64,000 bases of DNA from Carnobacterium viridans (GCF_900102725.1 NZ_FNJW01000008.1:806001-870000); one strand, 5' to 3'. Positions 1-10,791 are shown, counted from the first letter of the stretch. The notes: generated by a model from the letters alone, not told the origin. Made by a program: numbers and translations.

Positions 1-1205
1 AATTGACGAACTTGTGCTTGAATAGCTTCCATTTTTTCAGCATCTCCATTACTTGTCAATGTTTCAATTATGAATTCAGCTACCTTTTTAGAATCGGCTT
101 CATTAAATCCTCTTGTTGTAATAGCTGGCGTTCCAATGCGAATACCACTTGTTTTGAAGGGACTCAATGTTTCAAAAGGAATCGTATTTTTGTTGACAGT
201 TATGCCAACTTGATCTAAAAGAACCTCTGCTTCTTTTCCATTTAATCCGAAGTTTGTTACATCAAACAATAAAAGATGATTATCTGTTCCGCCACTAATC
301 AAATGACCAATGGATGCGTTAAGAACACTTTCCATGGCTTTAGCATTTTTAATGATTTGAGCAGCATACTCTTTAAATTCTGGAGTAGATGCTTCTTTTA
401 AAGCTACTGCTTTAGCAGCTATAACATGTTCTAAAGGACCACCTTGAATACCTGGGAAAATGGCACTATTGATTGCTTTGCTATATTTTTCTTTAGCTAA
501 GATCATTCCACCACGTGGTCCTCTTAATGTTTTATGGGTAGTTGTAGTGACAACATCTGCATAAGGAACAGGATTTTGATGTAAACCTCCAGCAATTAAG
601 CCTGCTATATGAGCCATATCAACCAGTAAATAAGCTCCGATTTCATCCGCAATTGTTCTAAACCGCGCAAAATCTATTTTTCTAGAGTACGCACTGGCTC
701 CTGCAACAATCAATTTAGGTTTATGTTGTTTAGCCAATTCTTCAACTACTTTATAATCGATTTCTTCTGTTTCTTTATCTACACCATAAGAGATAAAATT
801 GTACGTCTTGCCACTAAAGTTTACGGGAGATCCATGTGTTAAATGACCGCCATGGGTTAAATCCATGCCTAATACAGTATCTCCTGGGTTTATTAAAGCA
901 TTAAAAGCAGCCATATTAGCACTAGAACCTGAATGTGGCTGAACATTTACATATTCTGCTCCAAAAAGTTTTTTTGCACGTTCAATAGCTAAATTTTCAA
1001 CAACATCAATAAACTCACATCCGCCGTAATATCTTTTACCCGGATAGCCTTCTGCGTATTTATTCGTTAAAATACTTCCTTGTGCAGCAAGCACATCTTC
1101 AGACACAAAATTTTCTGAAGCGATTAATTCAATATTTTGTTCTTGTCTTTTGCTCTCTTTTTCAATGGCGTCAAAGATCTCTTTATCAATTTTTTTGTTA
1201 GTCAT
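1..1205 (-). CDS. glyA: Serine hydroxymethyltransferase, 3' end cut by the window edge
   Basis: PLP enzyme of the cytoplasm that interconverts serine and glycine while charging tetrahydrofolate with a one-carbon unit. The reading frame starts at the ATG at 1205 ([11 protein letters not shown]) and stays open to the left edge, giving 401 codons; the family is about 410-415 residues, so only the last dozen or so are missing. Family motifs seen are an N-terminal [12 protein letters not shown] block, [11 protein letters not shown] and the PLP-lysine block [15 protein letters not shown]. It is the last visible gene of the leftward tdk-prfA-prmC-ywlC-glyA run, 85 bases after the ywlC start-side neighbour ends at 1271. 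The ribosome site is a modest AAGGGTG. Identity is secure. Confidence 0.97.
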   Translation of the reverse strand, partial: MTNKKIDKEIFDAIEKESKRQEQNIELIASENFVSEDVLAAQGSILTNKYAEGYPGKRYYGGCEFIDVVENLAIERAKKLFGAEYVNVQPHSGSSANMAAFNALINPGDTVLGMDLTHGGHLTHGSPVNFSGKTYNFISYGVDKETEEIDYKVVEELAKQHKPKLIVAGASAYSRKIDFARFRTIADEIGAYLLVDMAHIAGLIAGGLHQNPVPYADVVTTTTHKTLRGPRGGMILAKEKYSKAINSAIFPGIQGGPLEHVIAAKAVALKEASTPEFKEYAAQIIKNAKAMESVLNASIGHLISGGTDNHLLLFDVTNFGLNGKEAEVLLDQVGITVNKNTIPFETLSPFKTSGIRIGTPAITTRGFNEADSKKVAEFIIETLTSNGDAEKMEAIQAQVRQ

Positions 1206-1270
1206 ATAGGCCACACCCTTCAATAGTTATGATAAACGCTTTTTGATTAGTTAACTCTACGAATTTATGG

Positions 1271-2290
1271 TTAGTCAAAAAAATGGTTCCCTGCTGCTTT
1301 TTGAAGCCGGTTCATATAAGCTTCGCCTAAGCCCTCTTGATCATGAGCTTCGGCTAAAATAAGTGTAGCATCTGTTGTTTCAAAGTATCTTAATCCTGAA
1401 TACAATCGTTTGGAAGCATCATAGATATTTTTATTTTCTCCTAATGAATAAACAGCTGTAACGCTGTCTTGGAATTGATTTAGGATATTTTGATTAGCTA
1501 AAAGACCGATCTTTTCACCTTGTTTTTGATACATTTTGATTGCTTTTTGCCAGATTTCACTTTCTCCAACAACAATAATCACAGGCTCATCAGGACTATA
1601 GTGCTTGTATTTCATACCTGGAGCTTTAGGAGCCTCTTCATTTGAAACCAAATGACGATCAACAAAAACAGTTCCTATGACTTTTTCCAACTCTTCTTTA
1701 GTCGTTGCTCCTGGTCTCAATATGATGGGTAGCATTGGATCAGTAATATCTAGAACAGTTGATTCCAATCCTACCCCGGTGTCTCCATCATCCAATACTC
1801 CTGCTATTTTACCTTTCATATCGTGGTAAACATGATCTGCGTTTGTTGGACTTGGCTTGCCAGATGTATTGGCACTTGGTCCAACAAGTGGCTTACCTGA
1901 TTCACGAATCAATTGAAGCGTTAATTCATTATCAGGCATCCGTATAGCCACACTCGCTAGACCAGCTGTAACGGTTGGTGCAAAAACATGATCCTTTACT
2001 TTAAAGATCAGGGTCAATGGACCTGGCCAAAAGGTTTGCATCAGCTTACTAGCTACTTCAGGCACTTCTTGTACATACTGACCAACTTCTTCTATCGCAG
2101 AGACATGCACGATTAACGGGTTGTCGCTTGGTCTCCCTTTTACTAAATAAACTTTTTTGACAGCTACTTCGTTTGTTGCATCACCTCCTAATCCATAAAC
2201 AGTTTCTGTGGGAAAAGAAATCAGTTCACCTTGTTGAATTTTTTGAGCTGCTTTATGCACCTCAGATGGTCGATATATAACAGTCTCCAC
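1271..2290 (-). CDS. ywlC: L-threonylcarbamoyladenylate synthase (Sua5/YwlC type)
   Basis: Makes threonylcarbamoyl-AMP from threonine, bicarbonate and ATP, the first step of the t6A37 modification in ANN-decoding tRNAs. The N-terminal half is a YrdC/Sua5 domain with the KGRPSDNPL and GPSANTSGKPSPT nucleotide-binding motifs; the C-terminal 130 residues are the Sua5 extension, so this is the long Sua5 type like B. subtilis YwlC rather than the short TsaC type. The longest frame begins with ATG at 2308, but that ATG lies upstream of a GGAGG. I chose GTG at 2290, seven bases after the GGAGG, giving 339 residues. It follows prmC in the same leftward run. Confidence 0.93.
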   Translation of the reverse strand: METVIYRPSEVHKAAQKIQQGELISFPTETVYGLGGDATNEVAVKKVYLVKGRPSDNPLIVHVSAIEEVGQYVQEVPEVASKLMQTFWPGPLTLIFKVKDHVFAPTVTAGLASVAIRMPDNELTLQLIRESGKPLVGPSANTSGKPSPTNADHVYHDMKGKIAGVLDDGDTGVGLESTVLDITDPMLPIILRPGATTKEELEKVIGTVFVDRHLVSNEEAPKAPGMKYKHYSPDEPVIIVVGESEIWQKAIKMYQKQGEKIGLLANQNILNQFQDSVTAVYSLGENKNIYDASKRLYSGLRYFETTDATLILAEAHDQEGLGEAYMNRLQKAAGNHFFD

Positions 2291-2350
2291 AGTTTTTCCT
2301 CCGTTCATTGCAAGAAAACGTATTGCATTTATTTAACTAGTGTTGAATCC

Positions 2351-3199
2351 TTATTTTGCTTTAACTTGGATCAAGCGTTCATTTCCACTCATATCTTTTT
2401 TAATGGTTACTTCAGCCAATGGAAAAGCCTCTTGAAAAAGCTTTTGAACTTTTTCACCTTGCTTAAATCCAATTTCTAAAACTATTTCACCACCTGGATT
2501 TAAAATAGCCGGAAGTTCTTTTGCTAGTCTTTGATACATAGCTAAACCATTGTTTTCAGCAAATAATGCTAAATGTGGTTCATAGTGTAAGACACTCTCA
2601 TCCATATAACTGATTTCATCGTTAGATATATATGGAGGATTCGAAAGAATGACATCAAATGTTTCAGTCTTTACTGGATTCGTTAAATCGCCTTCCAGAA
2701 AGCGAACATCTGCCTCTAAAGTCGTCGCATTTTCTTGAGCTACTTCTAGAGCTTTAGAAGAGATATCCGTGGCGGTCACTTCGTAAAGCGGTCGTTCTTT
2801 TTTTAGTGTGATCGCAATGATTCCTGTTCCAGTTCCAATATCCAAAACGGTTTTCTCTTGTTCTGTAGATGTGCTTTTCAAAAAAATATCTACAATTTCT
2901 TCTGTTTCTGGTCGTGGAATCAATGTATCTTTTGTTACTTTAAACTTTCGGTCGTAGAACCAACAGTAACCTAATAATTGTTGAATAGGGATACCAGAGC
3001 CATGATTGGATACATCCTGTAAGAGTTGGTGTTTCACATCTGATGGCATTTCTTCATTTAAATGCAACATAATATCCGTTTTCGACCAATTCAGGCGTTC
3101 TCTTAGCAAGATTTCAGCAGCAATGGGTTCTCTTTTACAGGTTTCTAAAAAAGAAGAAGCCCATTTCAGGACTTCTCTATAAGTTGTTTTACTCTTCAT
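2351..3199 (-). CDS. prmC: Release factor glutamine N5-methyltransferase
   Basis: SAM-dependent methylation of the GGQ glutamine in RF1 and RF2. The SAM motif DIGTGTG is at residues 120-126, the substrate-recognition NPPY at 187-190, and the family signature IPRPETE at 94-100. The frame is open to an ATG at 3232, but that start has no ribosome site. The ATG at 3199 has GGAG ten bases upstream and gives 282 residues, the usual size. It overlaps the prfA stop by 11 bases, so the enzyme is translationally coupled to its own substrate RF1, the standard arrangement. Confidence 0.95.
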   Translation of the reverse strand: MKSKTTYREVLKWASSFLETCKREPIAAEILLRERLNWSKTDIMLHLNEEMPSDVKHQLLQDVSNHGSGIPIQQLLGYCWFYDRKFKVTKDTLIPRPETEEIVDIFLKSTSTEQEKTVLDIGTGTGIIAITLKKERPLYEVTATDISSKALEVAQENATTLEADVRFLEGDLTNPVKTETFDVILSNPPYISNDEISYMDESVLHYEPHLALFAENNGLAMYQRLAKELPAILNPGGEIVLEIGFKQGEKVQKLFQEAFPLAEVTIKKDMSGNERLIQVKAK

Positions 3200-4265
3200 G
3201 TTGCAATTGCTCCATTTTAGCTGTTTGATCATTTAAAATCAAAGCATCAATAATTTCATCTAATTTACCAGATAAAATTTGATCTAACTTTTGAATGGTC
3301 AATCCAATACGATGATCGGTAACACGGCTTTGTGGATAGTTATACGTACGGATACGTTCTGAACGATCTCCAGTTCCAACAGCGGATTTCCGTTCAGCAT
3401 CATACTCACTTTGAGCTGCTTGTTGGATATGGTCATATACTCTAGCACGCAAAACTTTCATCGCTTTCTCACGGTTTTTGATTTGTGAACGTTCATCTTG
3501 CATCGCTACAGCAATTCCTGTAGGTAAATGAGTCAACCGAACAGCAGATGCTGTTTTGTTAACGTGCTGTCCACCGGCTCCACTTGCATGGTAAATATCT
3601 GTACGGATATCTTTATCCGGCAAATCCAATTCCACTTCTTCAGCTTCCGGCATAACCACTACTGTTGCAGTAGAAGTATGGATACGCCCTTGTGATTCAG
3701 TTGACGGAACACGTTGAACACGATGAGCGCCATTTTCATATTTCAATTTAGAATACACATTATCGCCAGTAATCATTAAGGTAATTTCTTTGTACCCACC
3801 AATACCCGTAATGTTGGCATCTAACACTTCAGTTCTCCAACCTTGTGCGTCAGCGTATTTTTGATACATATTAAACAATGTTCCAGCAAATAATTGCGCT
3901 TCGTCTCCACCAGCTGCTCCACGAATTTCCATAATGATATTACGGTCATCATTTTCATCTTTTGGCAACATTAATACTTTCATTTTTTCTTCAATTTCTG
4001 TTTTTTCTTTCTTTAAATCGTTTAATTCTTCTTTTGCCATTTCAGCCATCTCAGCATCTAATTTTTCACCAAGCATTTCTTCAGTATCCGAAATGTCTTG
4101 ACTGACTTCTTTGTAACGACGATAAGTTGCAACTGTTTCACGAATAGCAGCTTCTTCTTTAGTCAGTTTCATTAGTCGCTTTGTATCACTGACCACCTCT
4201 GGGTCACTGAGCAATTCATTTAGTTCTTCATAGCGTCCTTCAACGCTTTCTAATCTATCAAACAT
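3189..4265 (-). CDS. prfA: Peptide chain release factor 1
   Basis: Decodes UAA and UAG stops and releases the peptide at the ribosome. The GGQ motif is at residues 231-233 inside [15 protein letters not shown]. The codon-recognition tripeptide of the PxT type is PST at 187-189. Length 358 residues is standard. The ATG at 4265 has AAGGAG upstream. It lies between tdk and prmC. Confidence 0.97.
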   Translation of the reverse strand: MFDRLESVEGRYEELNELLSDPEVVSDTKRLMKLTKEEAAIRETVATYRRYKEVSQDISDTEEMLGEKLDAEMAEMAKEELNDLKKEKTEIEEKMKVLMLPKDENDDRNIIMEIRGAAGGDEAQLFAGTLFNMYQKYADAQGWRTEVLDANITGIGGYKEITLMITGDNVYSKLKYENGAHRVQRVPSTESQGRIHTSTATVVVMPEAEEVELDLPDKDIRTDIYHASGAGGQHVNKTASAVRLTHLPTGIAVAMQDERSQIKNREKAMKVLRARVYDHIQQAAQSEYDAERKSAVGTGDRSERIRTYNYPQSRVTDHRIGLTIQKLDQILSGKLDEIIDALILNDQTAKMEQLQHEE

Positions 4266-4337
4266 AAGTTATTCTCCTTTTCTTCTAAGCCTATTGCATC
4301 GTTGTGTCTTTAGCTGCCCTTCACAACACTATGAACG

Positions 4338-4919
4338 CTACAAGTCGTCCTTCAATAGCGGGTTGAAGTAATGTTTGCGACAAACCGGGAAATAACTTTC
4401 ATTGCCCCCTATTTGGATTTGAGCTCCTGCATAAACAGGTTTTCCATTAATCATACGCATGTTCATCGTGGCTTTTTTATGGCAGTACCAACAAATGGTT
4501 TTCATTTCTTCAATTTTATCCGCGTATAGCAATAAGTACTCTGAACCTTCAAACAGTTCATTTTTAAAGTCATTTTTTAATCCAAATGCCATAACTGGAA
4601 TATTTAATTCATCCACAATATGAGCCAATTGAAGGACATGCTCTTTTTTCAAAAATTGCGATTCATCAATTAGTACACATGCCGGTACATAATCCAATGC
4701 TTTTATCGTTTTAAAGACATTTGTTTCTTCAAATATTGCGATGCCTTCACGTCTTAAACCAATTCGACTAGATACTACACCAATTTCATCACGATCATCC
4801 AAACCGCTTGTCATAATGGCGACAGGTTTGTTTTGTTCTTCATAATTATATGCTACTTTTAAAATTTCAATCGTCTTTCCACTATTCATTGCTCCATATT
4901 TAAAAAAAAGTTGGGCCAT
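4338..4919 (-). CDS. tdk: Thymidine kinase (type II, zinc-containing)
   Basis: ATP-dependent phosphorylation of thymidine in the pyrimidine salvage pathway. P-loop GAMNSGKT at residues 9-16, Walker B-like DESQF at 85-89, and a structural zinc site formed by C143, C146, C180 and H183. Length 193 matches the family. A GAGG nine bases upstream supports the ATG at 4919. It is the first gene of the leftward operon and has its own promoter (4960-4988). Confidence 0.96.
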   Translation of the reverse strand: MAQLFFKYGAMNSGKTIEILKVAYNYEEQNKPVAIMTSGLDDRDEIGVVSSRIGLRREGIAIFEETNVFKTIKALDYVPACVLIDESQFLKKEHVLQLAHIVDELNIPVMAFGLKNDFKNELFEGSEYLLLYADKIEEMKTICWYCHKKATMNMRMINGKPVYAGAQIQIGGNESYFPVCRKHYFNPLLKDDL

Positions 4920-4959
4920 CTTGTTTTTTCCTCATTTCTCTCGTAGGAATCCATTATGA

Positions 4960-4988
4960 ATTATACGTTAAAAATATGTAAAAGTGAA
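4960..4988 (-). promoter_or_regulatory. Promoter for tdk-prfA-prmC-ywlC-glyA
   Basis: On the minus strand a perfect TATAAT -10 (4960-4965) and a TTCACT -35 (4983-4988) are separated by exactly 17 bases. The -10 lies about 40 bases upstream of the tdk start. Confidence 0.65.
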
Positions 4989-5102
4989 GCCTCACTCCTG
5001 ATTTTTAATGGATGAATCTTACATCAATTGTGAGAAAAGAGATTAAATTTGTCTTTAAAATGGACAAGTTAGGCAATTTTTAACAATTTCACAAGAATTA
5101 TG

Positions 5103-5111
5103 TGCTAGAAT
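5103..5111 (+). promoter_or_regulatory. Extended -10 promoter for murT-gatD
   Basis: TGC followed by TAGAAT makes an extended -10. The nearest -35-like TTAACA (5080-5085) is too far away (20-base spacer), so this would rely on the extended -10. It sits about 45 bases before the murT start. Confidence 0.45.
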
Positions 5112-5158
5112 ATCAAAGTAGCAAAAAAAAGTATTTTTAGTAATTGGAGGAAACTCAA

Positions 5159-6508
5159 TTGAGTATACGTAGTGCATTTGCCATTGCAGTAGGAAGAACA
5201 ACTAAATGGGGACTTCATACGTTCTTAAAAGGCGGGAGTAGTTATCCTGGTCAACTAACACAGAAGTTAGATCCTACCGTATTAGGTACTTTATCAAGAA
5301 ATTACGATGTAGTTATCGTTACCGGAACAAACGGTAAAACATTAACGACTGCATTGACTTACCAAGTCTTAAAACAAAAATATCCTGAAATTATTACAAA
5401 TCCTACTGGTGCAAATATGTTGCAAGGAATCATTTCGACTTTTCTTGAACATCATTCTTACACCAAAAATAGTGAGAAAAAAGCTGCTGTTCTTGAAGTA
5501 GATGAAGCTAGTTTGATTCATGTAACCAAATACATCAAGCCAAAAGCGATTGTCTTTACAAATGTTTTTCGTGATCAAATGGATCGCTATGGTGAAATTT
5601 ATACGACTTATCAAATGATGTTGAATGGCGCAGCGTTAGCTCCTGAGGCTTTGATTGTTAGCAATGGGGACGCTCCCATTTTCAATTCAAAAGAAACCAT
5701 TAATAAACGTGTGTACTTTGGTTTTGACCACCTTCCAGATGGTGAATTAAAAGCTCACTACAATACCGATGGTGTATTATGTCCACACTGCAACAATATT
5801 TTACATTACAAATTTTTAACCTATAGCAATCTCGGGAAATATTATTGTCCTAATTGTGATTTCAAACGTCCAGAATTGACGTATCGTTTAACGGATTTGA
5901 CTCATATGGATCATGAATCGTCTAAATTTGAAATCGATGGAGAAGACTTTGAAATTAAGATCGGTGGACAATACAATATTTATAATGCCTTAGCTGCTTA
6001 TAGCGTTGGTCGGATATTAGATGTTTCTACTGATCAAATTCGTGCTGGATTTTCCGCATCAAAACGTGTTTTTGGACGTCAAGAAGTCATCCAAATCGAT
6101 GACAAAGAAATTACAATCAACTTAGTTAAGAATCCTGTTGGTTTGAACCAGGTCTTGGATATGATCAACTTAACACCAGAGCCGTTCTCTCTCGTTTCAA
6201 TTTTAAATGCAAACTATGCGGATGGAACAGACGTCAGCTGGATCTGGGATGCAAATTACGAAATTGTTCCTAATATGAATATCCAACAAGTCACTGTTGG
6301 TGGTGAACGAGTAGAAGATATCACTGCTCGCTTGGAGGTTGCGGGAATTCCTGAAGAAGAACTTCAAGTTATACCAACTATTCCTGAAATAATTAAGAGC
6401 TTTAAAAACGCACCAACGAAAAAAATCTACGTCCTCGCTACTTATACTGCTGTCTTACAATTGCGTAAGGAACTAGCAAACCAGGGCTATATTAAGGGAG
6501 GTATGTAA
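5159..6508 (+). CDS. murT: Lipid II isoglutaminyl synthase, MurT subunit
   Basis: Mur-ligase-like subunit that activates the alpha-carboxyl of D-glutamate in lipid II so that ammonia from GatD converts it to D-isoglutamine; acts at the cytoplasmic face of the membrane. The ATP-binding motif GTNGKT is at residues 56-61. A zinc-ribbon insertion carries C208, C211, C230 and C233, characteristic of MurT rather than other Mur ligases. A C-terminal DUF1727 region follows. The frame can be read from a TTG at 5144, but that codon overlaps the GGAGG ribosome site; the real start is the TTG at 5159, eight bases after GGAGG, giving 449 residues. One base separates it from gatD. Confidence 0.94.
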   Translation: MSIRSAFAIAVGRTTKWGLHTFLKGGSSYPGQLTQKLDPTVLGTLSRNYDVVIVTGTNGKTLTTALTYQVLKQKYPEIITNPTGANMLQGIISTFLEHHSYTKNSEKKAAVLEVDEASLIHVTKYIKPKAIVFTNVFRDQMDRYGEIYTTYQMMLNGAALAPEALIVSNGDAPIFNSKETINKRVYFGFDHLPDGELKAHYNTDGVLCPHCNNILHYKFLTYSNLGKYYCPNCDFKRPELTYRLTDLTHMDHESSKFEIDGEDFEIKIGGQYNIYNALAAYSVGRILDVSTDQIRAGFSASKRVFGRQEVIQIDDKEITINLVKNPVGLNQVLDMINLTPEPFSLVSILNANYADGTDVSWIWDANYEIVPNMNIQQVTVGGERVEDITARLEVAGIPEEELQVIPTIPEIIKSFKNAPTKKIYVLATYTAVLQLRKELANQGYIKGGM

Positions 6509-6509
6509 G

Positions 6510-7187
6510 ATGATTGAATTAAATGTCTGTCATCTTTATGGTGATTTATTAAATACTTATGGAGACAACGGAAATTTATTGATGTTAAAACATCGCGCTA
6601 AAAAAAGAGGCGTTCAATTTAATATTGAAATCGTTAGTTTGAATGACCCATTTGATGCAACTAAATACGATTTAGTGTTCTTCGGCGGCGGGCAAGATTT
6701 TGAGCAAAGAATCGTTTCAAAAGATATTCAAGCTAAAAAAGAAGCTATTACGGAATACATCGAAAACGATGGCGTTACAGTCGGTATTTGTGGCGGGTTC
6801 CAATTATTGGGCCACTATTATGTAGACGCTGCAGGAAATAGAATCAACGGTATCGGTGCTTTGAACCACTACACCTTGAATCAAGACGACAATCGTTTTA
6901 TTGGTGATATTGTCATTAAAAATGATGAATTTGGTGAAACCTATAAAGGTTTTGAAAACCATAACGGTCGTACTTTTCTTGGTGAAGGCGTCAAACCACT
7001 GGGCGTTGTGGAAATGGGTTATGGCAATAATGGCGAAGATAAAACAGAAGGTGCGCATTACAAGCAAACGTACTGTTCCTATTTCCATGGACCCTTATTA
7101 GTTAGAAATACAACATTAACCGATCGCATTTTGAAAGAAGCTGTAAAAAAACGATTCCCTAAAGAAGCAGAAGAATTATTTGCTTAG
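6510..7187 (+). CDS. gatD: Lipid II isoglutaminyl synthase, GatD glutaminase subunit
   Basis: Class I glutamine amidotransferase of the CobB/CobQ-like type that supplies ammonia to MurT. The nucleophile is C94 in [11 protein letters not shown] and the catalytic histidine is H193 in YFHGPLL. Length is 225 residues. It starts two bases after the murT stop and is followed at once by a strong terminator, so murT-gatD is a closed two-gene operon. Confidence 0.95.
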   Translation: MIELNVCHLYGDLLNTYGDNGNLLMLKHRAKKRGVQFNIEIVSLNDPFDATKYDLVFFGGGQDFEQRIVSKDIQAKKEAITEYIENDGVTVGICGGFQLLGHYYVDAAGNRINGIGALNHYTLNQDDNRFIGDIVIKNDEFGETYKGFENHNGRTFLGEGVKPLGVVEMGYGNNGEDKTEGAHYKQTYCSYFHGPLLVRNTTLTDRILKEAVKKRFPKEAEELFA

Positions 7188-7190
7188 TAA

Positions 7191-7250
7191 AAAAGCTCTA
7201 TATTGTTTGGTATGAGTGAACTACTCCCCAAACAATATAGAGCTTTTTAT
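7191..7250. terminator. Terminator after gatD, probably bidirectional
   Basis: A 20-bp arm AAAAGCTCTATATTGTTTGG (7191-7210) pairs perfectly with 7228-7247, with T-runs on both strands. It closes murT-gatD; manA on the other strand ends at 7293 and could share it. Confidence 0.85.
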
Positions 7251-7292
7251 TTTGTTATGGGACTAGTGTATCTAACCAGGAAGTTTAGCATC

Positions 7293-8237
7293 CTAGGCGT
7301 TTGAGGCAATAATTTCTAAGTTGCCTTCGATGGTCCATTCTTTAATATCGTTTGGCAAGATTAGGTGAGTTCCTTTTGTTAGTTCATATTCTCCAGCTTC
7401 GACAATCAATTTGCCGTTTCCATGTAACACGCTAACAAGGGTGTAAGGAGCCGTTGCAACAAAGTTGGCTTTGCCATTTACTTCCCATTTATAGACATCA
7501 AAAAATGAAGTCTTTACAAAGGTTGTGATTGTTGCGTCTCCCTGTTTCACACTGTTCATTTCAGGAGCTGGGTCAATATGAGGAACAGTTGTCACATCAA
7601 CGGATTGTTTGACATGCAATTCTCTTGTATTTCCTTGCTCATCTTTACGGTCATAATCATATACTCGATAAGTTGTATCACTGGATTGCTGTGTTTCCAG
7701 AATAGTAATACCTCCACCAATCGCATGGATCGTTCCACTTGGTACAAAGAAAAAATCTCCTTCTTTAACTTTAATGCGACGCAATAACGCATCCCATTTC
7801 CCATCAAGAATCATTTGTTCTAATTCTTCTTTTGTCTGAGCATGGTGTCCATAGATGATTTCTGAACCTTCATCCGCATCAATAACATACCAACATTCTG
7901 TCTTGCCCAATTCACCTTCGTGTTCCATGCCGTATTGATCATCGGGATGAACTTGAACCGATAAATCATCTGCTGCATCTAATATTTTCGTCAGCAAAGG
8001 GAAAACTTCTCCTTTTTCGTTGCCGAATACGTCACGGTGTTGATCCCATACTTCAGCTAGAGTCATGCCTTGGTAAGGTCCATTTTTTACTGTACTTGGC
8101 CCATTTGGATGAGCGCTGATGGCCCATGCTTCTCCAGTTTTATCACTTGGCAGATCATAGCCGAATACATCATGCAATTTTTTTCCACCCCAAATTTTTT
8201 CTTGCAACACAGGCGCTAATATCAATGGTTCATTCAT
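7293..8237 (-). CDS. manA: Mannose-6-phosphate isomerase, class I
   Basis: Zinc enzyme that interconverts mannose-6-P and fructose-6-P, linking mannose uptake to glycolysis and to GDP-mannose supply. The N-terminal EKIWGG block, zinc-ligand motif QVHPDD and FVPSGTIHAIG are all present. The frame is open to 8261, but a GGGGGAG site at about 8245-8251 points to the second of two adjacent ATGs (8237, spacing seven bases), giving 314 residues, normal for the short Gram-positive form. It lies about 20 bases downstream of the serine hydrolase gene on the same strand, probably cotranscribed. Confidence 0.93.
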   Translation of the reverse strand: MNEPLILAPVLQEKIWGGKKLHDVFGYDLPSDKTGEAWAISAHPNGPSTVKNGPYQGMTLAEVWDQHRDVFGNEKGEVFPLLTKILDAADDLSVQVHPDDQYGMEHEGELGKTECWYVIDADEGSEIIYGHHAQTKEELEQMILDGKWDALLRRIKVKEGDFFFVPSGTIHAIGGGITILETQQSSDTTYRVYDYDRKDEQGNTRELHVKQSVDVTTVPHIDPAPEMNSVKQGDATITTFVKTSFFDVYKWEVNGKANFVATAPYTLVSVLHGNGKLIVEAGEYELTKGTHLILPNDIKEWTIEGNLEIIASNA

Positions 8238-8260
8238 CATTTTGCTCCCCCTAAAATACA

Positions 8261-9283
8261 TTACTTATTCATGGCTTCCCTTTCTGCTAAGTAACAGTTT
8301 ATCAGAAGGTCTCGTTGGCTAAGATATTCTGACTTGTTATCATTAGTTGGATGAACACGATTGGACAGAAAAACAAACGCTTCTTTTTCTTTGACATCCA
8401 ATAAAATAAAGGTTCCTGTAAACCCAGTATGAAACAAATAATTCTTAATGCCGTTTTTCTTACTATCCCACCCCAGAGACCGGTTTAACTTACCAGTTGG
8501 TGTCCAATCTGTTAACAATGATAGCACAGTTGTTTCATTAAGAATACGTTTTCCATTAAATTTCCCTTTATTCAACATCATTTGACTAAAGGTTAAACAA
8601 TCTGTCAGCGTCGAAAATAATCCAGCACTTCCACAGTGATCCCCTAATATATACGCTTTAGGATCGTGGACCGCTCCTCTTATCAGCCCTCTCTTTTGAT
8701 CTACTTCAGTAGGAACACATTTTTGTAGATCAATAGGATGATAAGACGTGTCCTTTAAATCCAACGGCCTGCTAACACGAGCAGCAAACAGATTAGCCAA
8801 AGTGTCTTGCTCAATCTCTTCAATAATAAACCCTAATAAGATAAACCCTGTATCTGTATAGCGCACTTCTTCTCCAAAACCTTTTCCTACTGGCAAATGA
8901 AGAATAGCTTGCTTTAATTCTTTTGCAGATAAAGAATTACGATTTGGGATGTAACCTTCTAGTCCAGATGTATGAGTTAACAAATGTCTGATTGTTACCG
9001 CTTGGGCTGAAAAAGTTGGTAAATATTGTCTGACTTTATCATCAATCGCTAATTTACCTTCTTGCCACAGTTGCAAAATCATTGTTGTCGTTAACACTAC
9101 TTTTGTTAATGAAGCAATATCATAAATAGAATTTTCTCTGAGAGGTTCTTTTTCTGGAACTGTGGCAGATAAACCTTCATAATATTCCCGTTGTTTACCA
9201 TCTTTAATAAAGCCAAAACTTGCTCCCGGAAGTAAGTTATCTTCAATTAATTGTTGAATAAAAGCATTTGTTTTTGGGTACAT
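8261..9283 (-). CDS. Serine hydrolase of the beta-lactamase/class C PBP family
   Basis: The fold family includes class C beta-lactamases, DD-peptidases and esterases. The SxxK nucleophile motif is S58-LTK61, the second motif is Y142-T-D144 (YxN-like with Asp in place of Asn), and HTGFTG near residue 285 is the KTG-like third motif. There is no signal peptide or lipobox, so the protein is expected to be cytoplasmic, which argues against a beta-lactamase role. Length is 340 residues. Substrate is unknown. ATG at 9283 has a GGAG-type site. It precedes manA on the same strand. Confidence 0.82.
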   Translation of the reverse strand: MYPKTNAFIQQLIEDNLLPGASFGFIKDGKQREYYEGLSATVPEKEPLRENSIYDIASLTKVVLTTTMILQLWQEGKLAIDDKVRQYLPTFSAQAVTIRHLLTHTSGLEGYIPNRNSLSAKELKQAILHLPVGKGFGEEVRYTDTGFILLGFIIEEIEQDTLANLFAARVSRPLDLKDTSYHPIDLQKCVPTEVDQKRGLIRGAVHDPKAYILGDHCGSAGLFSTLTDCLTFSQMMLNKGKFNGKRILNETTVLSLLTDWTPTGKLNRSLGWDSKKNGIKNYLFHTGFTGTFILLDVKEKEAFVFLSNRVHPTNDNKSEYLSQRDLLINCYLAEREAMNK

Positions 9284-9393
9284 TTTATTCTCCTTTCTGG
9301 GTCATTTTCTATACTTCTACTTACTATTTCATCATTATAATGGAAGTTGCTGCTTTCTTCTATACTGACTTCTAATCGTTAGTTTTATGACAA

Positions 9394-9423
9394 CAAAAAA
9401 ACCAGCAAGAACTTTGCCGGTTT
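9394..9423 (-). terminator. Terminator reading leftward after repeat copy A
   Basis: Inverted arms around CCAGCAA (9402-9408) and TTGCCGG (9414-9420) are followed on the minus strand by a run of seven Ts. A leftward transcript from the VOC gene at 9704 would read through the whole repeat element before stopping here. Confidence 0.6.
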
Positions 9424-9436
9424 GATGTTTTACTCA

Positions 9437-9702
9437 GGCTCTATACTTTTTAGTGTTGATAGCTTAGTTAAATTAATGGCACGTAAATTCTGGAGGAATA
9501 GGGTTTGCTTGTAGCCATGAAAAGGATTCAATTCGAATTACAAAGCGTTGGCGCTTCAGCGATTACACTTTATTTTAGGCTTGAAAGCTCTGAAGACTAT
9601 GAACTTTAGGCTTCAGACATTCCCATGGCTCTCCACAAGCAAAACCGTCTATTCCAGAAGAAATTTTATTTTCTTCTATTCAACACCATTTGACGAAAAG
9701 TC
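9437..9702 (+). repeat. Dispersed quasi-palindromic element, copy A (266 bp)
   Basis: Full-length member of the family described at 24288, 57869 and 61551. Left end GGCTCTATAC, closing-stem arms GGGTTTGCTTGT...GCCATG and CATGGC...ACAAGCAAAACC, and right end ending AAAAGTC. Two of its internal arms carry mismatches (for example ACAAAGCG at 9540-9547 against CACTTTAT), so this copy looks partly decayed. It fills most of the 420-base gap between the serine hydrolase and VOC genes and ends one base before the VOC stop codon. Confidence 0.85.
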
Positions 9703-9703
9703 T

Positions 9704-10558
9704 TTATTCGTTAGTGGTTAGTTTCATTGTTATCCCATTAGTATCTTCTAACGAAAGTGTTTGTGTTGTTTCATCTACTTGATAAGGATATTCTTTTTCG
9801 TCAAGGTTGTTTTTTACTTGCGAAAATTCGTCATCAGTAACAATAATAGTAAAGTAATCTAATCCTCTTAGACCTTTTTGAGCGGCTGGAATATTTTTAC
9901 CAGCCCATACATTGGCTCCAATCTGGTGATGATACTCACCGGCTGCGAAGAATTTTGCTTGAGGTCCAAATTTAAATTTCAAATCAAACCCCAAAACATC
10001 TTGATAAAACATTTCCGTTTCTTCCAATTCAGCTACAAATAAATGAACATGTCCCATATACGTTCCTTTAGGCATTCCTTGAAATTCTTCTTTTGCTTCT
10101 CCTATTACACCTTCTGCATCCATCGGTTTTGTTACTCCAGCTATTTGGCCATCTGATCTGATATCCCACATTGATTTTGGCTTATCAGTATAAATTTCAA
10201 TACCATTGCCTTCTGGATCATCTAAATAAAGAGCTTCACTGTAACCATGATCGCTTGCTCCGGTTAACGGATATTTAGATACTAAAAGGTGATACAAGAT
10301 TTCTCCTAAGTCTTTACGAGTTGGCAGCAAAAATGCAAAATGGTACAATCCAGTTGTAGTTGGTTTTTCACCAGCCGGTACAACTGGTTGTAATTCCAAC
10401 AGGACTTGTTCTTCACCAAAAGCACCTAGTTCAAGACTTTGTTCTGTTTCATTTTTTATTTCTAAACCAATTACAGATGTATAGAAATTTTTCATATTCT
10501 CCATATTTTCAACATTTAATACCACTTTTCCAATAATCGTTTTCTCAGATAGCATCAT
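9704..10558 (-). CDS. VOC-family protein, extradiol dioxygenase/glyoxalase-like (CatE type)
   Basis: Two paired betaalphabetabetabeta modules of the vicinal-oxygen-chelate fold in 284 residues. Module 1 has GLYHFAF and the acidic GNGIEIYTD motif; module 2 has GHVHLFV and YHHQIGANVW, which together could supply metal ligands. The pattern resembles B. subtilis CatE (catechol-2,3-dioxygenase) but the substrate cannot be read from sequence. ATG at 10558 has GAGG eight bases upstream, and a good promoter lies at 10625-10653. Single gene; its 3' UTR would contain repeat copy A. Confidence 0.82.
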   Translation of the reverse strand: MMLSEKTIIGKVVLNVENMENMKNFYTSVIGLEIKNETEQSLELGAFGEEQVLLELQPVVPAGEKPTTTGLYHFAFLLPTRKDLGEILYHLLVSKYPLTGASDHGYSEALYLDDPEGNGIEIYTDKPKSMWDIRSDGQIAGVTKPMDAEGVIGEAKEEFQGMPKGTYMGHVHLFVAELEETEMFYQDVLGFDLKFKFGPQAKFFAAGEYHHQIGANVWAGKNIPAAQKGLRGLDYFTIIVTDDEFSQVKNNLDEKEYPYQVDETTQTLSLEDTNGITMKLTTNE

Positions 10559-10624
10559 TTGTTTCTTCCTCTTTTCTTTTTTTTATTGATCCACTAATGA
10601 CTCGTCGAACACTTACTTTTAATA

Positions 10625-10653
10625 AGTTTACTAACAATATCTTTTATTTGCAA
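10625..10653 (-). promoter_or_regulatory. Promoter of the VOC gene at 9704
   Basis: Minus-strand -35 TTGCAA (10648-10653), 17-base spacer, -10 TAAACT (10625-10630), about 65 bases upstream of the start codon. Confidence 0.65.
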
Positions 10654-10791
10654 GGCTTTTACATAAACTTCTTTTAGTAAAATAGACTATATGACTTTTT
10701 AGTTTGGAAATTATCCGTTAAAAAGGCGATTTTCACTTAATTTCTATTTTTTCGTCACACTTTTTTCATAATTGCGTACTATACTATGTAT

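Noticed and set aside
5144-5158. TTG at 5144 as murT start
   Set aside because: The codon overlaps the GGAGG ribosome site that is properly spaced for the TTG at 5159.
8261-9283. Beta-lactamase conferring resistance
   Set aside because: No signal peptide, and the second motif is YTD; it is kept as a generic serine hydrolase.
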